Positions 53,973 to 64,000 of a stretch of DNA of 64,000 nt are shown piece by piece. The first letter of the stretch is position 1, and each line of letters begins with the position of its first letter. Made by a program: the position numbers and the translations under genes. This DNA is from Gentiana macrophylla (taxonomy: Eukaryota > Streptophyta > Magnoliopsida > Gentianales > Gentianaceae): the NCBI GenBank assembly GCA_026214975.1, contig CM047810.1, positions 3,038,001 through 3,102,000 on the forward strand, in the 5' to 3' direction. Under the pieces are notes generated by a model. It was given only the letters and a program-made list of their open reading frames with translations, was not told the DNA's origin and ran no database searches.

Positions 53973-56900
53973 ATGGCTTTGTGTGGTGGTGCATGTGGAG
54001 TTCCACTGAACTTGAGCAAAGTATCAGCTGCAACAGAATCTGCAGGTTCTTTAAAGGGAAGTTCTTTGTATTGTTATTGGCTCAATGGAAAGGATTTGCA
54101 GATTCAATGCTTATCGAAAAGTCATCATCAGGTTCCTTCTGGATTCTTTTACGTGAATTTGAAAACATATATATATAGTGATCGATGAACAATTAAGAAC
54201 AAACAAAAATTAATTCAACAACTTTTAATTGCATAGTTTTGTGTTTTTACTGTTTATCAAGCATGTGTTTGATCATGGAGATGCAGATATAGTTAGTTGG
54301 TTTGCACTTTGCAGTGCATTTGACTTGGTACAAAAGGTTGAGGAAAGAAAAGATTTTTATTTTGATTAATACATTTTTTTTTTTTTTTTTTTTTTTTTTG
54401 GAGGGATTCAACCCTGATTAATACAATTACGTGTCCAAAAATAATAATAATTTCTTCAAGTTCAATTATTTTATGGACTTTTTTATTTTTGGTGAAAAGA
54501 CTTCTGAGAAAAGAAAAGCCATCGCATACGCCGGCCTTCCTACCCAACCTTTACCGCCGCCACTGATGCTACCACCCGCCAACCTTGCCCAAACACCTAC
54601 CACAACCCCTAGCCTTGCCACCTCTTGTGACCGGTGGCAGAAACATATTTTTTTACCACATATATGGATTCATATTTCTTTTTTATCAGCGGGATCCATA
54701 ATCTATTATATAGGTAAAAACTTAAGATTTTTTTTTTTTTTTTTTTTTTTTTAAGTGGGGTCTATGGACCCTCTTACTATATACTCTCATAATATAAGGT
54801 ATTTTGGTTATTTCACACAGTTTAAAAAAACATAATAAATGAGTTTATTTTTAATATTTCAATGCAAAATATTACATTGTTTTTTAGGACGGGCTAATAA
54901 TATTATATTGTTTAATGTGAAATTGAAAACAATGCATTTAATATCGTATTTTTTTGAGTGATTTTATATGCAACTGTTGTAGGAAGGTTATCATGCCAAG
55001 ATAATATTGTTTTAACTTTTCACATAATACACTTTTGCGCGTGTGGGAAAATGAAAGGTGGTAAAGATATTTTTTGGCACACCATTCAACAATTCTTGTG
55101 TGCATAAAATTTTTCATTTTTTTGTGGGAAGGACTTATATTTTGGGATACCATTAAAAAACCAAAAAGACTTATATTACGAGATGGAGGGAGTACTAGTA
55201 TCGCCCCTGCCTGGCACCACCACCGTCGGCCACCAATACCTTATGCTACCCAGCCACCACTGTCTAGAGCTACCCACCTATCTCACCACTATTGCTTACC
55301 CTGCCATCATTTACCGCCACATGCCGGAACCTAGCCTGACACTACCACCATCATCTACAACTATGACCCTGCCCCCCCCCCCCCCCCCCCACACCCAACA
55401 TTACCTTACCATCTCTCACCGCCACACACCACCCTATTACCACCAGTTGCCACTATCACCCACTGTCACCACCCACCCCACAACACATGCCACCACCCTG
55501 CCACCGCTCTCCTCACCGATCACCACTACATAAAGCCTATTCTCAACATATTTTCTTTGCAGACCCAAACACATAGCGGAATTAACAATTCACTTTTCAT
55601 AAGGCTATTCTCTAACACTTTTCTTTTCTCAAATTCTCTTTACCAAACATACTTAAACTTTTTACTCCATTTATATATCTTCATTATGTTTGATAATCAA
55701 CTTAAAAGTATCTTTTCTAGGCATTTCTCCCCAATAGGTTACTATTAATTTTTGCCTACAAAACATAAAACTAGAATTCTTGAATATATAATGTTTATTG
55801 AGTACTGATTTCACTTGAAGGTCTCTAAGAAGGCCTATGGGACAAGGGCATCACTCTCAGAGAGGGAAGACTATCATGCAGAGAGGCCACCAACTCCACT
55901 TTTGGACACCATTAACTATCCAATTCACATGAAAAAACTTTCCAATATGGTACATATATATATATATCTTCACAAAAAATGTATATGCTTTTGATATTAT
56001 AAGACTGTCTGCAGCTTAATACTATGTCTTGATACAGGAATTGGCACAACTTGCAGATGAACTTAGATCAGATATAATATTTAATGTATCGGAAACTGGG
56101 GGTCATCTTGGTTCAAATCTAGGTGTTGTTGAGCTCACTGTGGCTCTTCATTATGTTTTTAACTGCCCACAAGATAAGATTATTTGGGATGTTAGTCATC
56201 AGGTAAAGTTCCAATCTTTATGCTAATGAACTGAAAAAACAATGCAGAAAAAAAGGATGATAATTATTAGTCTGTGCATTTGCAGTCTTACCCACATAAG
56301 ATTTTGACTGGGAGGAGAGACAAAATGTCAACTATTAGACAGACAAACGGGCTAGCTGGATTCACAAAACGGGCAGAAAGCGAGTATGATTGCTTCGGGG
56401 CAGGTCACAGTTCTACGAGCATCTCGGCTGGCCTAGGTAAAGCTTATCCCTTTTTTGCTCATCTTAACCATGCAAATGTAAACACAAGGGATATTATTGA
56501 TCCTTTTGACTTTGATTGTGAACAGGAATGGCTGTGGGAAGGGATTTAAAAGGGAAGAAAAACCACGTTGTAGCGGTTATAGGTGATGGAGCCATGACAG
56601 CAGGACAAGCATATGAAGCCATGAACAATGCCGGATATCTAGACTCCGACATGATTGTTATTCTAAACGACAACAAACAAGTCTCGTTGCCAACCGCTAC
56701 TCTAGACGGGCCCGCCCTGCCTGTTGGAGCTCTAAGTAGTTCTTTGAGTAGATTACAGTCCAATAAGCCACTTAGAGAGCTTAGAGAAGTAGCCAAGGTA
56801 CTTAATTTTCACTAAATACACTTAACAATCATAATGACTTAATTAATGTTGGACTAACTTGGCATTTTACAGGGGGTGACGAAACAGATTGGTGGATCAG

Positions 56901-58494
56901 TGCATGAACTTGCAGCGAAAGTTGATGAGTATGCACGTGGTATGATAAGCGGATCAAGATCGACTCTATTTGAAGAACTTGGACTTTACTATATTGGCCC
57001 TGTTGATGGTCACAACATTGATGATCTTACTGCCATTCTTAATGAAGTTAAGAGTACAAAAATAACAGGTCCTGTACTGATCCATGTTGTTACGGAGAAA
57101 GGACGAGGGTACCCGTATGCTGAAAATGCTACAGACAAGTACCATGGTAAACAATGTCTTGAAAAACTGATTTCAGTATATCAACATGATCAAGATATTC
57201 TAACAAATGTTTTTTTTCTGTATACAGGAGTTGTTAAGTTTGAACCAGCAACCGGAAAGCAATTCAAATCAAGTCCTAAAACTCAGGCTTACACGACGTA
57301 TTTTGCAGAGGCTTTAATTGCTGAAGCAGAGGCTGACAAGGACGTTGTTGCTATACACGCCGCTATGGGCGGAGGAACGGGAATGAATCATTTTCTTCGT
57401 CGTTTCCCATCACGGTGTTTCGATGTTGGAATAGCGGAACAGCATGCCGTAACTTTTGCTGCAGGATTGGCATGTGAAGGGCTCAAACCATTTTGTGCTA
57501 TCTATTCATCTTTCATGCAAAGGGCTTATGATCAGGTAGTGCATGATGTAGATTTGCAGAAGCTGCCTGTGCGGTTTGCAATGGATCGAGCCGGGCTAGT
57601 TGGCGCAGATGGGCCGACTCATTCAGGCTCGTTTGACGTGACGTTTATGGCTTGTCTACCGAACATGGTAGTAATGGCACCTTCAGATGAAGCTGAGCTT
57701 TTTCACATGGTTGCAACTGCAGCTGCCATAGACGATAGACCTAGCTGTTTTCGATATCCTAGAGGGAATGGCATTGGCGTTGAACTCCCACCCGGTAAAA
57801 AGGGTATTCCTCTCGAGGTATAGTTTGATTAAAGGCCGTGTTTTTTCTCGATATTCTGCATTGTATGGAACTAAAGAAGGCTATTCTTGGAAACATTTTA
57901 GGTTGGAAAAGGTAGGATCTTGATTGAAGGAGAAAGAGTGGCTCTCCTAGGTTACGGAACAGCGGTTCAGAGCTGTATATCTTCAGCTACACTATTAGAA
58001 CCCCACGGATTACGCGTAACAGTTGCAGATGCACGTTTCTGCAAGCCGTTGGATCATGGACTCATACGCAGGCTAGCTAAATCACACGAGATCTTGATCA
58101 CTGTAGAAGAAGGATCAATTGGGGGTTTTGGATCTCATGTTGCTCAGTTCATGGCCTTAGATGGACTTCTTGATGGCAACTTAAAGGTGCGTGTAAACAA
58201 TTCATATCTTCAATTAAAGATTTCTTGAAAAAGATCTATAACCTGCATACATTCTATACTTACATTCAAGAATTTCAGGGAGATTCTTCTATGATCAGCT
58301 TAATCCCAATTATTTCAACTTATTAATTCTTGAACATGTTGCAGTGGAGGCCGATTGTTCTACCAGATAGATACATTGAACACGGATCTCCGGCAGACCA
58401 AGTAGCTGACGCCGGGCTGACACCGGCTCAGATTGCAGCAACAGTGTTCAACTTACTTGGACAAACTAGAAAAGCCCTTCAAATCATATCTTGA
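53973..58494 (+). CDS. DXS: 1-deoxy-D-xylulose-5-phosphate synthase, plastidial
   Basis: TPP-dependent enzyme that condenses pyruvate and glyceraldehyde 3-phosphate, the first and flux-controlling step of the plastid MEP pathway to isoprenoids. Exons 53973-54131, 55821-55949, 56038-56202, 56286-56436, 56526-56797, 56873-57146, 57228-57817, 57902-58186 and 58345-58494 join in phase to 724 residues, the usual plant length. Residues 1-60 form a transit peptide starting [11 protein letters not shown], as in the DXS2-type clade. Core motifs: GGHLGSNLG (His119), [14 protein letters not shown] (189-202), TPP/Mg site [18 protein letters not shown] (GDG 221-223), [27 protein letters not shown] (catalytic Glu454), [15 protein letters not shown], and the C-terminal [12 protein letters not shown] and DRYIEHG. 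All key residues are present. Intron 1 (1.7 kb) is swollen by repeats. DXS2 assignment is inference from the N-terminus. Confidence 0.97.
54779..55194. mobile_element. Degenerate Stowaway-like MITE in DXS intron 1
   Basis: Right end GACTTATATTACGAGATGGAGGGAGTA and left end TATACTCTCATAATATAAGG are a weak inverted pair of the CTCCCTCCGTCCC type. A T run (54730-54751) and another (54367-54400) lie just before it. Confidence 0.45.
55195..55540. repeat. CCACC-rich minisatellite-like block in DXS intron 1
   Basis: Degenerate CCACCA/CTACC/CCGCCA words for about 340 bp, including a C run at 55373-55390. A smaller similar block is at 54538-54625. It resembles the complement of the 41300-41800 block. 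Long Pro/Thr/His ORFs here are by-products. Confidence 0.75.
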
Positions 58495-59001
58495 ATACTA
58501 AACTTATCATCCTCTCTGTACAATGTAATGTGAAATATCTTAGATTTGTGCTGCCATGTAGTAATATTATAACAAAATTTTGCAATTGGATCTACTTTAA
58601 TAGACAGAAACTTGTCTACTAAGGATTATTATCCTGCAGATTCAGAATAAATTATTATGTGAACACACAAATAAATGTATAACAATTCCTCATGTAATGT
58701 TTGCACATTAAGTCATTTCTGCATACATCTCAACTGCAGAAATCTCTAAATTCCAACAATTTCAGGAAACAAACTTTACTGTTAAAAGAGAAGGTTTGAA
58801 ACAGATCATTCACCCAAAACATTCATGAATGCAAAATTATGAAATTCAGCTGGCAATAACGGATTCATACATTGCATTTTACTTGAAGAACAAAGGCAAA
58901 GGAAAGTGAAAAGAAATATACAGGAACTGAAATCTTCATTGCATTGAAATTTATAGATGGGAAGCATAAAATTATGGAATTTCAAGAACCCTAATCTGAA
59001 T
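58495..59001. other. Convergent 3' flank of DXS and the basic nuclear protein gene
   Basis: 3' UTR sequence for both genes; no other feature seen. Confidence 0.5.
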
Positions 59002-59670
59002 TCAATCTTTTTTAGCCAATCTAGGAGAAATTCGCTTCCCTTTTGCAGCTGTGTTCTCAATTTTTCCGCTATTGATTTTCTTTGTCACAATTTTTGCTTT
59101 GACATCAACTTCTTCAACAATTTCTTCATCGTTTCTCCGGCTCCTTGTCCTTGGTGCAACCACTTCCTCAGCCTCAGCACCACCACTTTTCACCGGCGTT
59201 TTCAGCTTCTTATCAGCCACACGATCGAAATCTTCACCCAGCTTCCTCGCCGTCCTCCTAAATTCCCCATCAAATTCCTCTCCTTCATCAGACTCTTCAT
59301 CGACTAACCCGACATACCTCCTTCGGCGCTTGACCGCCACCGGAGCAGGCGGTGGAGACGGAGTTTTGGCTTCACCCTCACCATCGCCAACCTTTGCAGA
59401 ACTGGACTTCTGTTTTTCACCCTTCTCGAAGTGCTTTTCGCGCTCAGCTCTGAGTTTCTTGACGTTTCCTTCAATCCGTCCTTGGAGACGGTGGCGCTCG
59501 AAACTGAGACCACCCATTGACCAATGAGCCTCCCCGGCCCATGACATCAGTGCATCCATGACCGGAACTGGTGGGTCGACTCGCTCGGCGGAAAACTTCA
59601 TTTCGGTGTAGATCCGGGGCCTAGGCAAGCTGCTGCCGTAGAATTTTCCGGGCTTTAATGCTACAACCAT
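59002..59670 (-). CDS. Plant-specific basic nuclear protein, function unknown
   Basis: Single-exon gene of 222 residues. The N-terminus is the conserved part: MVVALKPGKFYGSSLPRPRI, then ERVDPPVPVMDALMSWAGEAHWSMGGLSFERHRLQGRIEGNV (about residues 29-70). The rest is charged and probably disordered, with VKRRRRYVGLVDEESDEGEEFDGE, TRSRRNDEEI and a basic end GKRISPRLAKKD, giving several nuclear-localisation-like clusters. I recognise the N-terminal block from other plant proteins but not a function. Start is the first ATG after a TATA-like motif at 59753. The promoter has three E2F-like sites, which points to S-phase expression and fits a DNA or chromatin role; that is inference. Confidence 0.85.
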   Translation of the reverse strand: MVVALKPGKFYGSSLPRPRIYTEMKFSAERVDPPVPVMDALMSWAGEAHWSMGGLSFERHRLQGRIEGNVKKLRAEREKHFEKGEKQKSSSAKVGDGEGEAKTPSPPPAPVAVKRRRRYVGLVDEESDEGEEFDGEFRRTARKLGEDFDRVADKKLKTPVKSGGAEAEEVVAPRTRSRRNDEEIVEEVDVKAKIVTKKINSGKIENTAAKGKRISPRLAKKD

Positions 59671-59752
59671 GATTCGATCGATGATTTGATAGAGAGAATT
59701 GAAGATCTACAAGTGTTGGATTGTGTGATTCGGCAGTCAGTGTGTGTGTTTA

Positions 59753-59836
59753 TTATAAAGAAGGGATCTTGGAAAAATGGCGGAAGATTTTGGCGGGTAA
59801 ATCGGCGGATGATTTAGGCGGGGAAAATTGGCGCGC
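59753..59836 (-). promoter_or_regulatory. TATA box and three E2F-like sites of the 59002-59670 gene
   Basis: On the plus strand: TATAAAG-side TATA at 59753-59760 (minus CTTTATAATA), then TTTTGGCGGG at 59788-59797, GGCGGGGAAAA at 59817-59827 and TTGGCGCGC at 59828-59836. E2F factors bind TTTSSCGC-type words in either orientation. Spacing is 30 to 80 bp upstream of the TATA box. Confidence 0.65.
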
Positions 59837-60032
59837 TCACTTCGCAACGTTTGGACTTTGGAGTGGATAGGGTTATGCCATGGAAAATACACTTTTACCC
59901 ATTATTTTTTCCGTTTAACAAATTTGACATTTATCTTTTATAATGACATTTTAATTAGGGGTGAACAAAAAATCGGAAACCAAACCAACTGGTCGAATCA
60001 AACCGATCCAAACCAAAAATACGTAAATCATA

Positions 60033-60308
60033 CTCCATTCGTCTCATTTTATTTGTTCATCTTTTCTTTTTGGTTTGTCTCCAAAATAAGTGTCCACTTT
60101 GTGCATTAATTGCTAAATTTCTTCAAATACATTTTTCTCTTTATAATATTTACAATAAAAAAATATGTAGCATTAAATGCTCAAACAACAACTTAAAGGG
60201 CATAAGTGTAAAAATATTAGATCATTTAATATGATTCAAAGCATTAACTACACTTTTCTTAATCTGTATGAAAAGTCAAACAGGACAAATAAAATGGGAC
60301 GGATTGAG
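60033..60308. mobile_element. Stowaway-like MITE, 276 bp, nested
   Basis: Ends CTCCATTCGTCTCATTTTAT and ATAAAATGGGACGGATTGAG; TA at 60031-60032 and 60309-60310. Interior close to that of 53036-53309 with only scattered differences. Confidence 0.9.
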
Positions 60309-60406
60309 TAGTTTTTTGGTTGGTTTTTGAATTGTAAAAAACCAAACCGTGAAAAACAATTTGGTTTTGGTTTTCTAAGATAAAAACCGGACCAAACCGG
60401 AACCGG

Positions 60407-60410
<4 letters not shown>

Positions 60411-60464
<54 letters not shown>
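60411..60464. repeat. (TA)n(GT)n microsatellite
   Basis: Short TA run followed by about 21 GT units. Confidence 0.95.
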
Positions 60465-60467
<3 letters not shown>

Positions 60468-60821
60468 CATGAATATCGACACTATTAATTAATTAAGTGT
60501 CTTTATTTGCACCACGTGCAAAGAATCCACTCATGTACCACTCTCATCATCACACTACAAGAAGACCGAATTTTCAAATCGATCATTGTGAATCGATTCT
60601 GTAGTGAATCGACTTTTTGTCGGCCCTCCTCAATTATCATTATATGTAAATAACTAATATCTCAATTCATGATCTATTAATACTTCAATCAACTACCTCA
60701 CACACGTAGTTTGATGCACATCCTAATAGGACCTATGACAAGATGAAATAAAACAGTTTACATGGCTTTATATGAGCATCTTAATTGGAAAATATGATAA
60801 TATAATGTTGTGCTTGCACTT

Positions 60822-60931
<110 letters not shown>

Positions 60932-61588
60932 TAGTGTGACATTCGAGTTATGATGTATGGTAAATGGAGAATGAGAATCTTGTATGATTGTTGTATGAAT
61001 AATGACATGAAGTCATTGAACCGTGATAATGTCATTTCAGTGAATTATTCGTAAAAAAAAAGAGGACTAAAAACCGGAAAAAACCGTAACCAAGTCGATC
61101 CAAACCGGACCGGTTAAAATGGTTTTACCTATTTATGGTTCGGTTTTGGTTTGTAAATTTTGAAATCAAAAAATGGTTTGGTTTTAAAAGTGGTTGGCCG
61201 AAAACCTGACTACGCCAAGTATGCTTTTAATTTTAGCCCACTAATTGTATAAAAAAGAAGTCCACTGATTATATTTTCTTTTTGTTTTACTTTATTCATT
61301 ATCGGGTCCTTTTAAGTGTGCAAAAAGTATACCGAATACTTATAGTTTATCGTTATTGAAATCGTAACGGTACCCTAAAAAAAAATAGGGTCAGAGTACA
61401 TAAAGACAGGTTTTAAACTTAAATGGCTGAGAATGACAGTTACTATACATGTTACTACATTTTTGTACATGTGTTACTACATGATTGTCATTCTCAACCA
61501 TTTTAGACTAAAACATGTCATTTACAACCTTTAACCTAAAAAATTAAAAACCGTAAGGGCCATTTGTGTGAAAATAGAAATATGAGAA

Positions 61589-61993
61589 TGGATCCGTACT
61601 CCACTCCTTTGCGTATCACTTTGATCCAGGTGATCATGTAGAGTTTTTGGAGCTTAGGGCTATTTACTTGGCCTTGGAGGAGGCGGTGCACCTAGGATTT
61701 CAGCGGCTTGAGGTGGAAAGTGATTGTTTAGCATGCGTCTCGCGACTTCGACGGCCAGGAGAATATCTCACAGCCTAGGGTTGACTTCTTCAGGATTGTT
61801 TGGCCCTTGTGGCTAGTTTTATGTCTGTTTCGTTTTCTTTTGTCCGACGTGTAGGGAATGTTCATGCGTATCTTCTAGCTAGACATGGTTTGTCTGTTAC
61901 TTCCCGCACCTTGTGGGGCTCCTCGCCTCCGGGTGATGTCCTAGCCGCTTGTTTGGCGGATAATGTTTAATAAAATATTTGTTTCCTCAAGAA
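61589..61993 (+). mobile_element. 5'-truncated LINE with RNase H tail
   Basis: AAATATGAGAA flanks it at 61578-61588 and 61994-62004. The translation reads LELRAIYLALEEAVHLGFQ, LEVESDCLACVSRLR, then after a frame break SFSFVRRVGNVHAYLLARHG, the RNase-H-like (RVT_3) domain that ends plant L1-type ORF2, stopping at TAA near 61968-61970. The 3' end is short and A-rich. Confidence 0.8.
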
Positions 61994-62004
61994 AAATATG
62001 AGAA

Positions 62005-63490
62005 CAAAAACATTGTATTTTAATTATATTCTCATTTATAATAATGTGATACGTGACATATACAGTAGATGAATATCCAATATTATGCATCCGTAATATC
62101 AATATACTAAGAGCAACACTAGTGGGGAGTTTCTAGACAATTTTTGTTTACATATTGTCAGAGAGAGAGAGAGAGTGAAAAATGTGAAAGGTAAAATAAT
62201 GAAGATGAATTAGACAAGTATTTGTAGAGATTGTCTAGCCCATTGGCTACATTTGGAGAGTGAAAGAGATAATATTCTATGACACAAGTGAGTCAGCCCA
62301 TCACTTTTATCTCAGCTTTTCTTATTCAACGGACAAAAAGTATTACAAAATAGAGAACAATACTTACTTACCATCATAACATCATTTCAATCTCATTTCT
62401 ATTTTACAATTGTCTAAAATATTAAACCAACAACAGATTGCCATGTGTCAAATTTTATCATGTGAAAGAGAGTAAAAATGATAGGTTCTAATTTATGCTA
62501 CTTGATACAACATTTTTACAACCGTTGCATCATAAAGTCACTCTTTGTGGTGGGTGTTATTTTAAAATTATCGACACACAAACTGTAATTACTGAAGCTA
62601 ATTTGTGGTGGGTGTCTTGTACATTAAGAATAAAGTTATCATATATGGACTCAATTCTAAAAATGACAAAATCAACTACATCCTTTTTAGCTTTATATCA
62701 TTTTTATTATTACCTATCAAATTTAATCATTTTTTTTTGCTACAAAGTCAATAGTTCATACTTTTGGACGCTTCCACGAACCTTTCTTAAAATCTATTAT
62801 TAAAAAAATAATAAAAACCCCATTTGATGAGCCTTACACATATATAACATAGTTTATATAGTAAATAATCTTATGTTAGAAATTTTCTAACTAGCAACTT
62901 AAATGGAAACTCAGATTGGTGATGTATATCATTAAAACAATGTTAGTTTTATGTAAAGTTTAAATACTAACCGTTAGATTTCTTTTTACGTTATGAATGT
63001 CTTGTCGGATCATCATCACAACACGACGCACAACACCATTTCAATTCAAAATATCAAACTTGGCCTCCTCAAAAGTAACGACAGTACCATAGTAAAATAG
63101 CTATAACAAAATAGTAGCACTTTCTTCATATGCTTCATTAATATTTATGAAGACACTTTTGTATAATTAATTATGATATGTCACCTAATAATTCCTATAA
63201 TTCCAATAAAGATTAATGATTTAGAACTGTGTTGTGTTGCTTTGTTACGATCATTTTGTTATGCCACAAGTATTTATTCACCTCAAATGGGATGTGAACA
63301 CAACATATATATATATATTAGGGTTAATTACTTAAAAGTATAGTTTTTTATACTTATTAGCCCCATAAGGACATAAATAAATCTGTTGGACTTATAAGGA
63401 CATAATATATCTACATGTACCAAAATACCCAAATTTAATAAAGAAGCACGCGTTTACGCCTTCCCCTGTATTACCTCAGTTATTCTTTCA
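62005..63490. other. Repeat-rich spacer before the OVATE fragment
   Basis: 62100-62330 has a GA run and the inverted-looking pair TTTCTAGACAATTTTTG / GATTGTCTAGCCC. 63220-63260 carries TGTGTTGTGTTGCTTTGTTACG, another TGTTGTGTC-type scrap. No gene recognised. Confidence 0.45.
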
Positions 63491-63905
63491 TACCATTGTT
63501 CAAGTTTCGATTCTTCAGACTTCGGTTATTCTTTGAAGACCATTAAAGAAGCACATGTTTACGGAAACAAGAGAAACAAGAGAAATGGTAAAGCAAAAAT
63601 AACTACGTTGCCGGAGAATGAGGATTCACCATCGCCGGCGGCGGAGAAGAAAAAGACGGTTTATGATCAGTTGATGGCATGTATGGTGGATGGTAAGATG
63701 AATGAAAGCTATGCAGTGATCGATGAAGAAGTCGGAGGACCCGTATGACGATTTCAAGAAATCGATGATGGAGATAATTTTGGAGAAACATTTGTCGGAA
63801 TCCAAGGATTTGGAGGACCTGTTGATGTGTCTTCTGTTTCTCAATTCTAAAGATCATCATGCTGTTATTGTGGAAGCATTCGGTGAACTGGATATAATAC
63901 TCTGA
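63491..63905 (+). pseudogene. OVATE family protein (OFP) gene fragment with frameshift
   Basis: OFPs are plant transcriptional co-repressors that shape organs. The C-terminal OVATE domain is clear: KKSEDPYDDFKKSMMEIILE, LEDLLMCLLFLNSKDHHAVIVEAF, stop TGA at 63903-63905. The part before it (SSFDSSDFGYSLKTIKEAHV, KTVYDQLMACMVDGKMNESYAV) is in another frame and reaches a stop at 63746-63748. The shift falls at about 63716-63726, where four extra bases (ATCG before ATGAAGAAG) would account for it. No ATG or N-terminal half was found upstream, so the gene is also 5'-incomplete or has been rearranged. Confidence 0.8.
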
Positions 63906-63995
63906 TGAGCCCAGATAACGAACATAAATTGTATATATAAGCTTTCTAGTTTCACAGTGCTTTATTAATCATCATGATGAGCCCAGATAACGAAC
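63904..63995 (+). repeat. 20-bp direct repeat after the OVATE fragment
   Basis: GATGAGCCCAGATAACGAAC occurs at 63904-63923 and 63976-63995. Confidence 0.85.
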
Positions 63996-64000
63996 CATTT

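Noticed and set aside
55074..55533. Two overlapping Pro/Thr/His-rich ORFs in DXS intron 1
   Set aside because: Translation of a CCACC repeat block within an intron; frames overlap and neither resembles a protein family.

Overview
This window is nuclear DNA of a flowering plant, most likely a eudicot. Genes are split by AT-rich GT-AG introns, products are plant-specific (TDY-type MAP kinase, GATL glycosyltransferase, ERD6-like sugar carrier, plastid DXS, PPR proteins, OVATE protein), and between and inside genes lie Copia retrotransposons, SINEs, a LINE end, Stowaway-like and hAT-type MITEs and microsatellites. I cannot name the species. All exon models come from reading splice sites and frame by eye; every exon phase given was checked for continuity.

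Layout. 1-1710: 3' part of a group-D MAP kinase gene (+), with a MITE-like insert in its last intron. 2818-8360: a complete 14-exon alpha/beta-hydrolase gene (-), convergent with the kinase. 9441-9962: a small membrane-protein gene (+) whose conserved C-terminus is cut off by one in-frame TGA. 10250-11833: a decayed PPR gene (+). 12336-14700: an old Gypsy-type gag remnant and its non-coding arm. 15737-18301: a GATL glycosyltransferase (+) interrupted by a 1.5 kb intron that looks recently gained and is full of tandem, palindromic repeats. 18302-20829: spacer with two SINE-like elements and a CAC repeat. 20830-30634: a Copia element (-) carrying a second complete Copia element (21823-26888) nested inside its reverse transcriptase. 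31111-31974: PPR-like gene (+). 32585-36983: an 18-exon ERD6-like sugar transporter (-). 36984-46044: 9 kb of repeats without a gene. 46045-48528: an intact 827-residue hAT/TTF-type transposase-like gene (+) that has lost a conserved acidic residue. 48890-49072: mitochondrial ribosomal protein bL33 (+). 49073-53700: repeat-rich spacer with a well-defined hAT MITE. 53973-58494: a complete 9-coding-exon DXS gene (+). 59002-59670: a plant nuclear basic protein (-) with E2F-type promoter sites. 59671-63490: repeats including a nested Stowaway element and a 5'-truncated LINE. 63491-63905: a frameshifted OVATE family gene fragment (+).

The genes are functionally unrelated, as is usual for plants: signalling (MAPK), lipid or ester hydrolysis (hydrolase), cell-wall glycan synthesis (GATL), sugar movement across the tonoplast (ERD6-like), plastid isoprenoid precursor supply (DXS), organelle RNA or translation (PPR, bL33m) and probable S-phase chromatin work (59002 gene). 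The observations most worth following are the apparent intron gain in the GATL gene, the intact but catalytically altered hAT gene placed just upstream of bL33m, the conserved reading frame beyond a premature stop at 9849, and the nested Copia pair with a 3' LTR cut to 54 bp.
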